Source: Chitinophaga sp. (GTDB lineage Bacteria > Bacteroidota > Bacteroidia > Chitinophagales > Chitinophagaceae). Taken from it: a DNA stretch of 64,000 bases. The position numbers and the translations under genes are program-made. Each line of letters starts with the position of its first letter. Within the stretch, counting starts at the first letter, position 1. The DNA lies in NCBI RefSeq assembly GCF_017745275.1, contig NZ_JAGHZS010000005.1:456976-520975 (forward strand), read 5' to 3'. Positions 26,141 through 39,800 of this stretch are shown in pieces. The notes under the pieces are model-generated. The model was not told where the DNA came from and did no database searches. It saw nothing but the letters and a program-made list of their open reading frames with translations.

Positions 26141-27756
26141 TGGAAAAGCAACTCTATTTAAAACCTAACCTGGTAATAGAACCTTTGGTAGACAACTGGT
26201 ATGCCTGGTCACATCTTATTTCTCCTCCTACAGCGGCAATGAACATGGTACATCGCCATATGGAAATTATGGATTCTTATGTGATGGCGCCCGACGTACA
26301 TTTTCAGGCGGTGCTGAACCCTAAAATGAGAGGAGGCCCGTTTATGGATCTGGGTGGTAAAAGAATAGACGAGGTAAAGGAATTACAGGCCGCTACCAGG
26401 AAAGGAAGTGCGAAGTTATTTGAACTGGCAGCTGCTATTAAAGAACTCGATAAAATGTTGCTTGAAAACGCAAAAGGATATTCCCTGGAAACACTGTACG
26501 AAAAAGTGCCGGTGATGCTGAAAGGGTATGTAGAACTGTTTTACGACAGGCACAATAATCCTGCTTTCCGTTTCTTTGAATCCCTGATGTATACCAATGG
26601 GTTTTATGATAAAACATCACAAAGTATTGCCCTATGGATCACCGATAATGACCACCGGCCTTTCAGCCTAAGTACCCCGCGGCTGAAAGAACCTCACGTA
26701 TTACAGCTGCCTATTCCTTTTGATCATCCCGGTGTAGATGAACTGGCTAAAATGAAGCGGGTACCACAATCCTTGTCTTATATCCGCTCCTTTTTTGATA
26801 TTCCGGCAGAACAGGAAGCGCTCTTTGCCTCTTTTTTTACAGAAGAACCTTTCCCCGGCTATAAGCACTACGAAGGAGACAGCATCCGCATGCGTTATTT
26901 CGGACACGCCTGTATCCTGATTGAAACCAAAGATGTGAGTATATTACTGGACCCGCTGATCAGTTACTACGGTTATCATTCTGACATAGACCATTTTTCA
27001 GACCTGGACCTGCCGGATGTAATCGACTATGTACTGATTACGCATAATCACCAGGATCATATTCTCTTTGAAACATTATTGCCACTCCGCCATAAGATAA
27101 AAAATATTATTGTACCGGCTACCCGTGGAGGCAGGCTGGAAGATCCTCAGCTGAAGCTGATGTTCAACAGCATTGGCTTTAATAATGTATACGAAATTGA
27201 TGAAATGGAAACCATTTCTTTTGTGGATGCTTCTATCACCGGCGTGCCATTTACCGGGGAACACAGTGATCTGAACATATTAACCAAAGCATGCTTCTAT
27301 GTTAAAATAGGCGACTTCAAATTAATGTTCATGGCAGATTCGCGGGTGGTGGAACCTATGTTGTATAAAAACATTCAACAACAGATAGGCGATGTGGATG
27401 TTATTTTTCTGGGTATGGAATGTGATGGTGCACCGCTTACCTGGCTGTATGGACCGTTATTGACGAAGAAGCTGGCAAGGGACCAGGATAGCAGCAGAAG
27501 GCTTGCTGGTTCTGATTGCGCCAAAGGAATGACCCTGGTAGATATTTTTCATCCGAAAGAAACCTATGTATATGCAATGGGCCAGGAGCCATGGCTGGAA
27601 TTTATCAGCAGCATAAAATATACAGATGATTCTAACCCGATTGTACAATCGAATAAACTGGTAAAGCTGTGCCAGGAAAGAGGTATTATCGCTGAACGTT
27701 TATACGGAGAAAAGGAAATTATGTATGAGAAAAATACTGCTCCCGCAGTAGTATAA
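26137..27756 (+). CDS. CmlA-type non-heme diiron beta-hydroxylase (metallo-beta-lactamase fold)
   Basis: A 539-residue protein with a helical N-terminal domain (about 1-240) and a metallo-beta-lactamase-fold C-terminal domain. The metal motif is HNHQDH (His303, His305, Asp307, His308). It is followed by FTGEHSDL with Glu375, then MADSR with Asp401, and a distal histidine in DIFHPKE (His472). A Glu in place of the usual MBL histidine is the mark of CmlA, and the spacing parallels the CmlA ligands as remembered (H305, H307, D309, H310, E377, D403). CmlA enzymes hydroxylate the beta carbon of amino acids bound to an NRPS carrier protein. A substrate here could be the aromatic residue of module 4 or an Asx residue. 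It overlaps the thioesterase gene by four bases. Confidence 0.85.
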   Translation: MMEKQLYLKPNLVIEPLVDNWYAWSHLISPPTAAMNMVHRHMEIMDSYVMAPDVHFQAVLNPKMRGGPFMDLGGKRIDEVKELQAATRKGSAKLFELAAAIKELDKMLLENAKGYSLETLYEKVPVMLKGYVELFYDRHNNPAFRFFESLMYTNGFYDKTSQSIALWITDNDHRPFSLSTPRLKEPHVLQLPIPFDHPGVDELAKMKRVPQSLSYIRSFFDIPAEQEALFASFFTEEPFPGYKHYEGDSIRMRYFGHACILIETKDVSILLDPLISYYGYHSDIDHFSDLDLPDVIDYVLITHNHQDHILFETLLPLRHKIKNIIVPATRGGRLEDPQLKLMFNSIGFNNVYEIDEMETISFVDASITGVPFTGEHSDLNILTKACFYVKIGDFKLMFMADSRVVEPMLYKNIQQQIGDVDVIFLGMECDGAPLTWLYGPLLTKKLARDQDSSRRLAGSDCAKGMTLVDIFHPKETYVYAMGQEPWLEFISSIKYTDDSNPIVQSNKLVKLCQERGIIAERLYGEKEIMYEKNTAPAVV

Positions 27757-27869
27757 TCTTCTGATAAACTTATTTACACCCCCTTTTTTGCATCCCTCAT
27801 TGCCAATTATTTATTACGACGTTATGCATACCGGCATTTCGTTCATGATCCGATCCTAATTGTTAGCTC
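27757..27869. other. Short intergenic gap before the five-module NRPS
   Basis: These 113 bases contain no gene and no clear terminator or promoter. The operon probably reads through. Confidence 0.5.
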
Positions 27870-30800
27870 ATGTCCAATAATATAGTGGAGGCCATTATCA
27901 AGAAAGCTGTTCAGAAAGGAGTAGATATCCTGCTGGATGGGGACAAGTTGATCCTCCGGGTTTTAAAACAGGTAAATGTTGATAATGACCTGATCAGCCT
28001 GATCAGCGAGCATAAGGAAGAAATAAAACATTTCCTTGGCAACGTGGCAAGCAGCGCTGATGCGAAAGCCCGTAGCCGGAAAATCTCTCTCAGGACAAAA
28101 GACAGTACCAGCAAATGGCCACTTTCTTTTGCCCAGGAGAGATTATGGTTTGTACACCTGTTACAGGGCAGCGTACAATATCATATGCCTTACCTGTTTA
28201 AACTGAAGGGGCAACTGCAGGTAGATCAGCTGGCCGCTGCATTTAAACGGATTTTAACCCGTCACGAGGTACTCCGTACCCTGATCCGGGAAGGCGATGG
28301 CAACGGCTACCAGGAAGTCAGGGAATCAGGAGATTGGAAAATGACGATAGCGGATAGTAATGATGTAATGAATGAACACCCATCATTGCAGGAGTACATC
28401 GACCATCTTATTAAGAGACCTTTTGATCTGTCCCATGATTATATGCTGCGGGTGGAATTGATCCGCCTGCCGGCAGAAGAATATATCCTGGTAGTGGTAG
28501 TACACCATATTGCATCAGACGGATGGTCAATGGGCCTGATGCTCCAGGAGCTGAAACAATACTATAATGCACCACCCCTCGAAGTATTAGCAGCGCCGGA
28601 GACTCCAGTATTGCAATATGCGGACTACGCAGTCTGGCAACGGGAATATTTATCAACAGCTATTATACAACAACAGGCTGGTTTTTGGGAGCAACATCTG
28701 AAAGACTTATCGCCACTCGAACTGTCATCAGACTTTAAGCGCCCCGTTGTACAGGACCTGAAAGGTGCCGTGATCCGGAAGGTACTGGATAATGAGATGT
28801 ATCAGTCGTTGCTCGATATTTCCAGGAAGAACGATTGCACTTTGTTTGTAACCCTGCTGAGCGCCTTCAAAGTATTGCTGATGCGCAATACCGGAGATAC
28901 GGACATTTACGTGGGCAGTGTGGTATCCGGAAGACAACTCCGGGAGGTGGAACAACTGGTGGGATTTTTTATCAACACACTGGTGTTAAGGGATCAGCTG
29001 AACCCGGAGATGAGTTTTACACAATTAATGCAGCAGGTAAAACTTACTACGCTGCAAGCTTATGAACACCAGGATATTCCATTTGATAAAGTAGTACAAA
29101 TGCTTGGAGGGGAGCGGGAAATGAACCGTCATCCGGTGTTCCAGTATTTTTTTGCGGTACACCACAGTGCCGGTAATGAAAACCTGGTGCTGCACGACAT
29201 TGTGTCTGAAATGATGGAGCATCATCTGCATACTTCTATCTATGATTTCAGCCTGGATGTACTGGAACTCAGCGATGGATGGCATTTACAGTTAACCTAT
29301 GCCAGCAGCCTGTTTCGTCAGGATACTATGGAACGGTTGCTGAATCATTATATCGGGTTGTTGCAGTCAGTGATAAAAGATGCGGAAAAATGTATTGCTG
29401 AAATGGAGATGCTGAGCGTGGAAGAGCAGCACAGCCTGTTGCATACTTTTAATGATACCCAAGTGGTATATCCGGAAGAGGATACACTGATCGATTTATT
29501 CAGCAGGCAGGTGAAGCTGCATCCGGAAGCCGTGGCGGTGGTATGTAAGGACAGAAAATATAGTTATAGTGAACTCGATCTATGCAGTACACAGTTATCC
29601 GGTTACCTGGTAAAATGTGGTGTTAAGCCAGGTGAAAAAATTCCGGTATGTTTCGACAGGAGCTTTAATATGCTGGTGGCGCTGCTGGGTGTTATGAAAG
29701 CGGGAGCGGCTTATGTGCCGGTTGATCCGGCTTACCCGTTGTCTCATATCGATTACCTCGTAGGAGATATTGCCGCTGCTATTGTTGTTACTACCGCGGC
29801 ATATCGGTCATTCTTCCAGCAAGGAGGACTGAGTAAAATAGTGTTGCTGGATCAGGAATGGGAGCACATCATGAACGGGGAGGTATCTGCTCCGCAACAC
29901 TATGCTGTTCCGGATCACCTGGCGTATATCATTTATACTTCAGGAAGTACCGGCAGACCCAAAGGCGTGATGATCACGCATCAATCGTTGATTAACTTTT
30001 TACGGGCCATGGTGGCTCAATTGGAGTTTTCGGCTGCTCACAGCATATTGGCCATTACGACTTATAGTTTTGATATTTCCTGCCTGGAATTATATACACC
30101 CCTCATCGCAGGAGGAAAAATATACCTGGCAGAAAGAGAAGATGTGATAGATGGAAACAAGTTGCATACGCTGCTGGCACAATGGCGTCCTACGCATATG
30201 CAGGCTACGCCTTCTACCTGGCAGATGCTACTTGAAAGTGGATGGCAAAATGAGGAAAATGTCACCCTGCTAACAGGTGGTGAGGCTTTACCCGTTGCGT
30301 TGAAAAAACGTTTGACGGATATAAGCCGGTCCATATGGAATATGTATGGTCCAACAGAAACGACGATATGGTCAACTGCGGCGCTGCTCGACAGTGAAGC
30401 TGTTATCAGTATTGGTCGTCCAATCAGTAATACCGCTATTTACATATTAAACAGTCATTTGCAGTTATGCCCGGTGGGGGCGCCAGGGCAGCTTTGTATT
30501 GCGGGTGCCGGCGTGGCCAGGGGATATCTTCACCAGGAGCAATTAACAGCAGAAAAATTTATCTCTAATCCCTTTGGTGGCGGACTATTATATCAAACGG
30601 GCGATATAGCCCGCTGGCAGTCAGATGGAAGCATTGTTTATATTGGACGTGCCGACAACCAGTTAAAAATAAAGGGACATAGGATTGAACCCGGGGAAAT
30701 AGAGATGGCCCTCAGTCATGTACCCGGTGTTAAAAATGCCGTGGTGGTAGCCGGAGCAGATCGTGGCGCCGGGCGACAACTGATTGGTTATGTGGTTACA

Positions 30801-33800
30801 GACGAAACATACCGCAAAGAGGTAGCCTATGATTACCTGGTGAGCCACCTGCCTGCTTATATGGTTCCATCCACATTATCCGTCATCGATGATATTCCTT
30901 TAACGGCCAATGGTAAGGTAGATCGTAAGGCTTTATCAGCTATGGCCACCGTGATACCAGATGCTTCTGTGTATGAAGCCCCGCGTAATCCTACGGAAGA
31001 AAAACTGGTAACCATCTGGGAAGCATTGCTGAATATATCCCCGGTGGGTATCCATGATAACTTTTTTGAGCTGGGTGGCCATTCCCTGTTGGCTATGCGT
31101 GTAGTGGCAGCTGTGAGAAAACAATTAGACAGGGAGCTGGCAGTAAGGGACATTTTTCTTTATACCAGCATCGCCCAACTGGGCGCTGTACTTTCCAATA
31201 CAGCAGCTAAATCAGGACTTGCTTTACGCGCTTACCCACGGGAAGGCATGGCTGTTCCTTTATCTTTTGCACAGGAACGCCTGTGGTTCCTGGATCAGCT
31301 GCATGGGAGTGCTGCTTATCATATGCCCTTTGTTTTCCGTATAGAGGGTGAACTGGTTGTTTCCCTGTTGGAAAATGCACTCCGGCAAATCATAGACCGT
31401 CATGAGGTATTACGCACGGTGATTGATAATCAGGACGGACAAGGTTATCAACGTGTATTGCCATCTTCCGATTGGCAGTTGGAATACCTGGCGGACCTGC
31501 CGGCATCCACAGCCGGATATGTGTCGGCTTTTATTCACCGTCCTTTTGACTTGTCTTCTGATTATCCGCTGAGGGTATGCCTGCTGAAAGTGTCTCCTAC
31601 AGAACATATACTAGCCGGCGTATTACATCATATCTGTAGTGATGGCTGGTCTATACCGGTATTAACTGCAGAACTGGCGGCTTTTTACAGCAGCACGCCT
31701 GCTACGTTGCCCGCCCTGCCGCTGCAATATGCCGATTATGCATGGTGGCAGCAGGATTACCTGCAAACAGCACATTACACTACCGGGTTGGATTACTGGC
31801 AAAAACAGTTATCCGGTCTGGTACCTTTCCGTTTAACGGGAGACCAGTGGATGGCTGCCGGCAACCGGGAAGGGGCAGCGCTGAGTTACCAGCTAAACCA
31901 CGCATTATCCACTTCGCTGGTACAGTTATGTCATCGGGAAGGTTGTACCATGTATATGCTGTTGTTGAGCGCTTTTAAGGTACTCCTGTATCGTTACAGC
32001 GGTATCGGGGATATTGCTATTGGGACTTCTTCTGCTGGTCGCCGTTACCAGGAACTGGAAGGACTGATTGGTTTCTTTATCAACACGCTGGTATTGCGTA
32101 GTCATCTGAATGGAGAACAATCATTTAAGGAGCTGTTGCAGCAGGTGCGTGAAACCACGCTGGCAGCTTATGATTATGCGGATATTCCTTTTGAGAAGAT
32201 CGTAGAAACGTCAGGCGTACAGCGGGATCGCAGTAGCAATCCGTTGTACGAGATCCTGTTTACGATGCAGAATAATGAAGCAGGTAAGGGGTTAACACTG
32301 GAAGGTTTAACAGTAGTTCCGTTACCACAGGTAGTGAGTGGTGCGCAATTCGATATTAACTTCAACGTGCGCGAGGCCGACGGGCATTTAATGCTAGAGG
32401 TCATTTATCGTAGCGACCTGTATAGCAACGCGCTGATGCAACGTTTTGTCGGTCACTATGAACGTTTGCTGGAAAGTATAGTCGCAGATGCGGATCAGCG
32501 CATCGGCCAGTTGCATATGCTCACCACTGCAGATGAACAATTACAAATCTCTTTTAACAATAGCTCCTTTGATCCCTCTTTAGATACCACTGTTTTTGTA
32601 ACAGAACAAGATACCGTCATCGACGTATTTCTTCGTCGGGCACAGATGCATCCGGATGCATCTGCACTTGTGTATTCAGGTGGAACATTGACCTATGCTG
32701 AGCTGGCATTACGCAGCCGCACGCTGGCCAATACATTGCGGTCTTATGGCGTGGGTGCCGGAACGCCGGTGCTGCTATGTACCCGCCGTGGCGCCGACAT
32801 GATGACCGGCATACTGGGTATCCTGATGGCTGGCGGCGCTTATGTACCATTGGAACCGGATGCTCCAGCCGGCCGCCAGGAATATATTATTACCGACAGT
32901 GGCAGCAAAGTAATAGTGACCACCAGTAATGAAGCACCACTATTTCCATACTACAACTGCATTTGCGTGGATGGGCTAACGCCGGAACCGGCAGCGGCAA
33001 TGCCATTGCCGCAACCTGCCGATGCGGCTTATATCATTTACACTTCTGGCAGCACGGGCAAACCCAAAGGGGTGAAGATCACGCATAGTAATCTGCGTAA
33101 TTATATAGCGCATAGCATCGCTGCATATATCGGGAACGGAACTGATGAAAAGAATACAGGTAGTGGCAGTTACGTTCACTTGTCCTATAGTTTCGATGCA
33201 GCAGTAACCGCCTTGTTTGCACCTTTACTGGCGGGGCGTCGTGTGGTAATGGGCAGTAATACGGGACTGACTGTTTTTGAAGATCCCTTGTTTTTATCCG
33301 CTGCCCCCTACGACTTTATAAAACTTACACCGGCTCATTTGCCTTTACTGACGCCCGTACTCATCAGCGAAATCCCTTTGTTGACGAGGCGTTTGGTGGT
33401 AGGAGGAGAAGCCTTGCAACCAGCCCATTACGAGGCACTGGGAGGTTATCGCATAGAAATTATTAATGAATATGGCCCCACAGAAGCCACAGTGGGCTGT
33501 AGTACTTATCATTTTAATACCAGCGACAATAACATTGGTACCGGCCCCGGTGGTGTATTGATCGGTCGCCCGATCCGGAATATGCAGTTATACGTGTTGG
33601 ATCAGGATGGAAATGTTTGTCCAGCCGGCGTGCGTGGGGAGCTCTGTATCAGTGGTGCCGGTCTTTCTGCAGGATATCATCATCAACCAGAACAAACACA
33701 ACATAAATTTATCACAAATCCTTTCGGTCCCGGATTATTATATCGTACAGGAGATGTAGCACAACTGGAAGCAGATGGCAACTTATCTTACCTGGGCAGA

Positions 33801-36800
33801 CTGGATGACCAGGTAAAGATCCGCGGCTACCGCATAGAACCCGGCGAGGTGGAGGTAGTGCTGAGTAGCAGTCCCGGTGTACAACAAGCGGCGGTAGTAG
33901 TGGACAAGACAGAGAAAGGATTCCGTCTTTCCGCATTTATTGTAAAAGAAGATGATTACAACCGGGAAGCAGTAGAGCAGTACCTGCGTATGCACCTACC
34001 GGAATATATGTTGCCGGCGCAACTCACGGAAATAGCCGTGCTGCCATTAACCGTGAATGGCAAAGTAGACCGGTCTGCATTGGCGGCCATAGCGGCCGCC
34101 GCTCCGGCCGGCAAAACATACGAAGGCGCCCGCAATGAAATGGAAGCAGTACTGGTAACGATCTGGGAAGAATTATTAGATATATCACCGGTTGGTATCC
34201 ACGATAATTTCTTTGAGCTGGGCGGTGATTCTATTGTCACCATTCAGCTGGTTAGCCGTGCCCGCCGCCAGGGCTACCACTTTGAAGTAGCAGATGTGTT
34301 CAGCTACCAGGATATTGCTGCATTGTCAATTTATATTGCGCAACAAGGTAAAGCTGCATTAAAAGGTGAGCAAGGAATTTTGAGTGGCAGCAGCGGGCTG
34401 TTACCGGTGCAGCAATGGTATCTCGCCAATAACGGAAAAAATAAACATATTTCACACTTTAACCAGTGTATATTATTGCGTATAGCCAAATCCGTTAGTG
34501 CGGATACATTGCACCGTGCGGCTGATTTATTATCCGCCCGGCATGATGCATTAGGCTTCCGTTACCGGCAAACAACTGCGGGCGAATGGGAACAAACATA
34601 CAGCGGTGGCAGCGATGCTTTTGTAACAGCAGATCTCCGGCATATAGAGATGGCTTCCTTGAGCGCAGCTATTACCCGTCACAGCCAGCAATACCAGGAA
34701 AGCCTGGATATCACTGCAGGGCCGATTTTCCGCCTGGTATTATTGTTAACGCCTGCGGCAGAAGAACATCACCGGTTGCTGTTGGTAGTACATCACCTGG
34801 CGGTAGACAGCGTTTCCTGGCGTATCCTGCTGGAAGAACTGGATGCTATACTCACCGCATTGCAGGAAGGAAACAGGTATGAACCTCTATCTAAAACTAG
34901 CGCTTATCGGGAATGGTACCAGGCTTTGTCAAGGCATACCTTCAGTAGCCAGCTTCCTTACTGGGAGCGTATCAGCGCCGGATATAAACCGTTGCATGCA
35001 GAAAGTGAGCCGGTACGGCATGGAGACATGGCACACTATGCGGCGCATTTTTCCACCGCACAAACCAGGTATTTATTACAGGAAGCCCCGCGTCTTTACC
35101 AAACGGAAATAAATGATCTGTTGCTGTATGCATTATGCTGCAGCCTGAAATCCTGCAATGGTCATGCACGTGTGCACATCGGGTTGGAAGGCCATGGCCG
35201 CGAAGCTTTGCCGGGAACAGATCTGAGCCGTACTGTGGGTTGGTTTACTTCTATGTACCCGGTGATGTTGGAAGCCACGCACGATAATATCCGCGACAAC
35301 CTGTTAAGCATAAAAGAACAACTACGTCAGATTCCTGGTAAAGGAATCGGCTACGGCGTATTAAAATATATCCACGGCGCTGCCGGACTATCCGGCAAAG
35401 ATCCATGGGACCTGGTATTTAACTACCTGGGGCAGAGCGATAACGTGATCCGGCAGAGCAACTGGCTCAGCGCCGCACCGGAGAGCGCTGGACAGTCTGT
35501 GAACAATGGCATTTACAGCCATGCGCTGATAGCCGTAAACAGTCTGGTTTCCGGTGGTAGCTTACAGATGAACTGGACCTACAGCCCGGCACATTACAAT
35601 GAGTCAGATATTGCTACCTTATCAGAAGCTTATTTCGCCGCCCTGGATGAGCTGATGGCCCATTGCCGCGAACAGGGCAGCAACGATATTGCGTACGCAA
35701 TTCCTTCAGATTATGGCTTGTCCGCTGACGTGAGCTATGAGGCGCTGAACAGTTTCCTGTCCGATATAGAAGCAGGTGTGGTGAGAAGAACACTGTTATC
35801 AGGCGTTTACCGGCTAAGCCCTTTACAGGAAGGCTTGTTATTTCATGGCTTGTACAACGAAAGCGGTGGCGCTTACATTGAACAGTTCCGTTGTGAGGTA
35901 AGCGCTTTAGATGAAGCCATTTTTATCCGCAGTTGGGAACAACTGTTAAGTCGGCATAGTATTTTGCGAAGCAGTTTTTATGCGGCTGCATTTAATATCC
36001 CTGTACAGGGAGTACATCGTCAATGCGAACTCCCCTTGCATAAACTGGATTACCGGGGCAAAGGGGAAGAAGAGCTGCAAGCGTTGATCGCCGCTTACCT
36101 GGAGGCCGACCGGCAGGCAGGATTTGATTTCCGGCAAGCGCCTTTGATGCGGTTTACATTGATCCGTTTGGACGACTCGCGCACGGAAATGATCTGGACC
36201 TTCCATCACCTGATCCTGGATGGCTGGTCCACTCCGGTGTTGATGGAAGAGTTCCTGCAAACCTATGAACAGTTGATATCCGGCGTAACAATGCCGGTAT
36301 TGCAGGAGGATCGCTATGAAGATTATATCCGCTATATCGCCGCACAGGACAAGGATGCATCGGTAGCTTACTGGAAAGACTACCTGAAAAATATAACAGA
36401 AGGTTGCCTGTTGCCTTATGTGAAGGAAGGCGTCAACCGGACAAAAGGAACAGGGCGTTACCAGGAGCAAACGATATTGTTGGACGCCGCCCGCATGGAA
36501 GAAATAGCTTCCTTCTGCCGTTATCACCGTATAACAGTGAATACCCTGATACAAGGCGTATGGAGTTACCTGTTGCACCGTTATACCGGTAGTCAACACA
36601 TTACCTATGGTGTCACTGTTTCCGGCCGGCCGGGTGATCTGGCCGATATGGAAAACAGGGTTGGGATGTATACCAATACTTTACCTTTTACTATAGGATT
36701 ACAGGAAGAGCAGCGGATAACAGACTGGTTGCTGTTGCTGCAACAGGCATTCCTTGAAAGTCAGCAGTACCAGTACAGTTCATTAACCAGTATTCAGCAG

Positions 36801-39800
36801 TTGACAGGTATTGGTGGTGATCTGTTTGATACGATGATCACTTTCCAGAATTATCCGGTAACGGAGATACTGAAAGCAAGTCACTGGAATTTTAAAGCAG
36901 ACAAATTTCATATTACGGAAGAAACGAGCAATTATCCGCTGTCGCTGAGGATATTGCTGGCAGATACGATTACTATACAGTTCATTTATAAGGAAGAGAG
37001 CATAGATGCGGTGTATGTGGAAAATATTGCTGCTCACTTTGAGCATGTGCTCGACCAATGTCTGGACAGCAGCATTCATCACCTGAAAGAGATAAAGCTG
37101 CTGACTGCAAAAGAAGAAACCGCCGTATTGCAAACATTTAACTACACAAAAGCAGATTACGGTCAGCCTGCCACGATTGTATCAGTATTTAATCAGCAGG
37201 TACAGGCTACACCTGATGCTGTTGCACTGGTGTTTTTGGAGGAGGTAATGGATTACCGGGAGCTGAACAAACGCGTAAACCAATTGGCGCACTACCTGGT
37301 AAAAAAAGGTGTTCAAAAGGAAATGCCGGTGCCGCTATGCCTGGAAAGAGGACCAGGACTGATCATAGGAATGTTGGCGGTTTTAAAAGCAGGTGGCGCT
37401 TATGTGGCGCTGGACCCGGCTTATCCGCAGGAAAGATTATCTTATATGCTGGAAGATACTGCGGCCACCCTGATATTAACGGATAGCAAAAACGACGATA
37501 AGCTATTGCAACATACAGGCATCCTTATTGACATAGATAGCGAGGCGGACATAATAGCCATGATGCCGGTAACAGATCCGGTGATTACCGCTACACCTTA
37601 TTCCCTGGCATATATTGTTTACACATCAGGGAGTACCGGTCGGTCAAAGGGTGTTATGATTGAACATCATAGCGTGGTGAACCTGGTATACAACCAGGTA
37701 ATCCCTTTGAACCTGCAGGCTGGCATCAGTGTTTTACAATTTGCGTCTATCAGCTTTGATGCCGCTTATCATGAAATATTTACCACGCTGCTACATGGCG
37801 GAAAGCTGGTGCTGGTCACTAAAGAAGTAATACTGGATAGTCACCTGTTGAACGAAGTGATCCGGCAGCATGAAGTAGCCTTGATTACATTACCACCGAG
37901 CTACCAATCGGCTATTATAAATGAAGTATCCGGTCTTAAAACTATTATCTCCGCGGGAGAAGCGCTGAATCCACAACTGGCGGCGGCATTAACAGAAAAG
38001 GGTATCCGGGTGATCAATGCATATGGTCCCAGTGAAAATACGGTATCTGCTATTTTATCCGTCAGCCCTATATATGAAGATGGAACAGTGACTATCGGCA
38101 AGCCATTGGCGAATGTACAGGCTTATATCCTGGATGGGCAGTTGCGCCCGATGCCTGTTGGGCTTACAGGAGAATTATACCTGGGTGGTACACAGTTGGC
38201 CAGGGGATATCTTCATGCAGCTGCACTTACCCGGGAGAAATTTATTAATAATCCCTGGGGAGAAGGTCGTTTATACCGTACCGGCGACATGGCCAAATGG
38301 TTGCCGGATGGAAATATGACCTATGTTGGAAGAAAGGATGAACAGGTAAAGATTCGTGGGTATAGGATTGAACCCGGTGAAATAGAACAGGTACTGCAGG
38401 AATGCCCCGGCGTGAAGCAGGCAGCAGTAGTAGTGGTGATGGGTAAAGACGAAGAAAAAAGATTGGCAGGATACCTTATAAAAGGATCCGGTTACACACG
38501 TTCATCGGTAGATGCCTGGCTGAATAGCCATCTTCCGGAATTCATGATCCCATCGTTACTACGGGAAATAGAAGAAATGCCGTTAACACCCAATGGGAAG
38601 ATAGACAAAAAACTACTGGCTTCCTGGCGGGATGAAAGAGACGTGCTAACCGGTGAAGAAGAATTGTTGAATACTACAGAAGCTGCACTGGCAAATATCT
38701 GGAAAGAACTGCTGGACATTAACCCAATAAGAAGGGATGATAATTTCTTTGAACTGGGAGGCCATTCCTTACTTGCCATCAGGCTTATATCTGCTATCCG
38801 CAAAAAGTTTGATTGTGAAATAGATATCCGGTATGTATTTGACTACCCAACCATCGGCGGATTAGCAGAAGTACTGGCCGTAACACAGGAACATACGGTG
38901 TTGCCGGGGATAGAAAAAAGGCCGGAAAACCTCGTCACGATCCCGCTGTCTTTTTCCCAGGAAAGATTATGGTTTATAGATCAGTTGCAGGGCAGTACTG
39001 CTTACCTCATCTCTAATGTACTCCGCCTCAAAGGCCACTTAAACAAATCTGCACTGTCTGCAGCGTTCAGGGAAATTTTATCGCGGCATGAAATTTTGCG
39101 TACTGTAATCTGCGAACAGGATGGTAAAGGGTACCAGTTTATCAGGGACGCAGCTGATTGGAATTTGGAACAACTGCCGTATGAAAATGGTATCCTGGAA
39201 AAATTGTTGAATATCCCCTTCAGCATATCAGATGATTATATGCTAAAGGCATGGCTCATCAACGTAACGGCCAATGAATACCTACTTGTAGTAGGCTTGC
39301 ATCATATTGCTGCGGATGGCTGGTCTATGTCGCTGCTGACTAATGAACTGAATGAATTATATAACAGTGCGGTAGCGGGTCGCCTCGCTCGCTTACCTGT
39401 ATTGCCGGTACAATATGCCGACTACGCCTTATGGCAAAGAGATTTTATGGAAAGCCCGGTAATGGCAACACAGTTGGCTTACTGGAAAGAGCAGCTGAAA
39501 AACGTCACACCATTTGAGATTCCTGCAGATTTTACATTACCTGCAGAGCGGTCAATGAAAGGAGGTGTCGTGAAATGCATGATAGATAATACTTTGCTGG
39601 ATGCACTGACAGAATTGTCGGAGCAGGAAGGCACTACTTTATTTATGACCCTGCTCGCGGTATTCAATGTATTGCTATACCGTTACACCGGGCATGAAGA
39701 TATTTGTGTGGGCAGTCCTGTTGCCGGTAGGAACCAACTGGAAACAGAAAAGCTAATAGGTCTTTTTGTAAATACCATTGTGTTGAGAACACAGGTAAGC

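Larger units (their letters stand above)
31245..35790 (+). other. Module 3 (C-A-PCP-E), predicted D-Asx
   Basis: An LCL condensation domain (HHICSDGWS), A domain code D-A-T-K-V-G-E-V-G-K (FDAAVTALF, FIKLTPAHL, LVVGGEA, NEYGPTEATVG), carrier GGDS and an epimerase. The code resembles asparagine (DLTKLGEVGK) more than aspartate (DLTKVGHIGK). The epimerase has HHLAVDSVSW, where the other three have HHLAVDGVSW. Confidence 0.6.

Noticed and set aside
35946..36599. A 217-codon minus-strand frame inside the five-module NRPS
   Set aside because: It lies opposite a canonical condensation domain (HHLILDGWS) and has no independent support.
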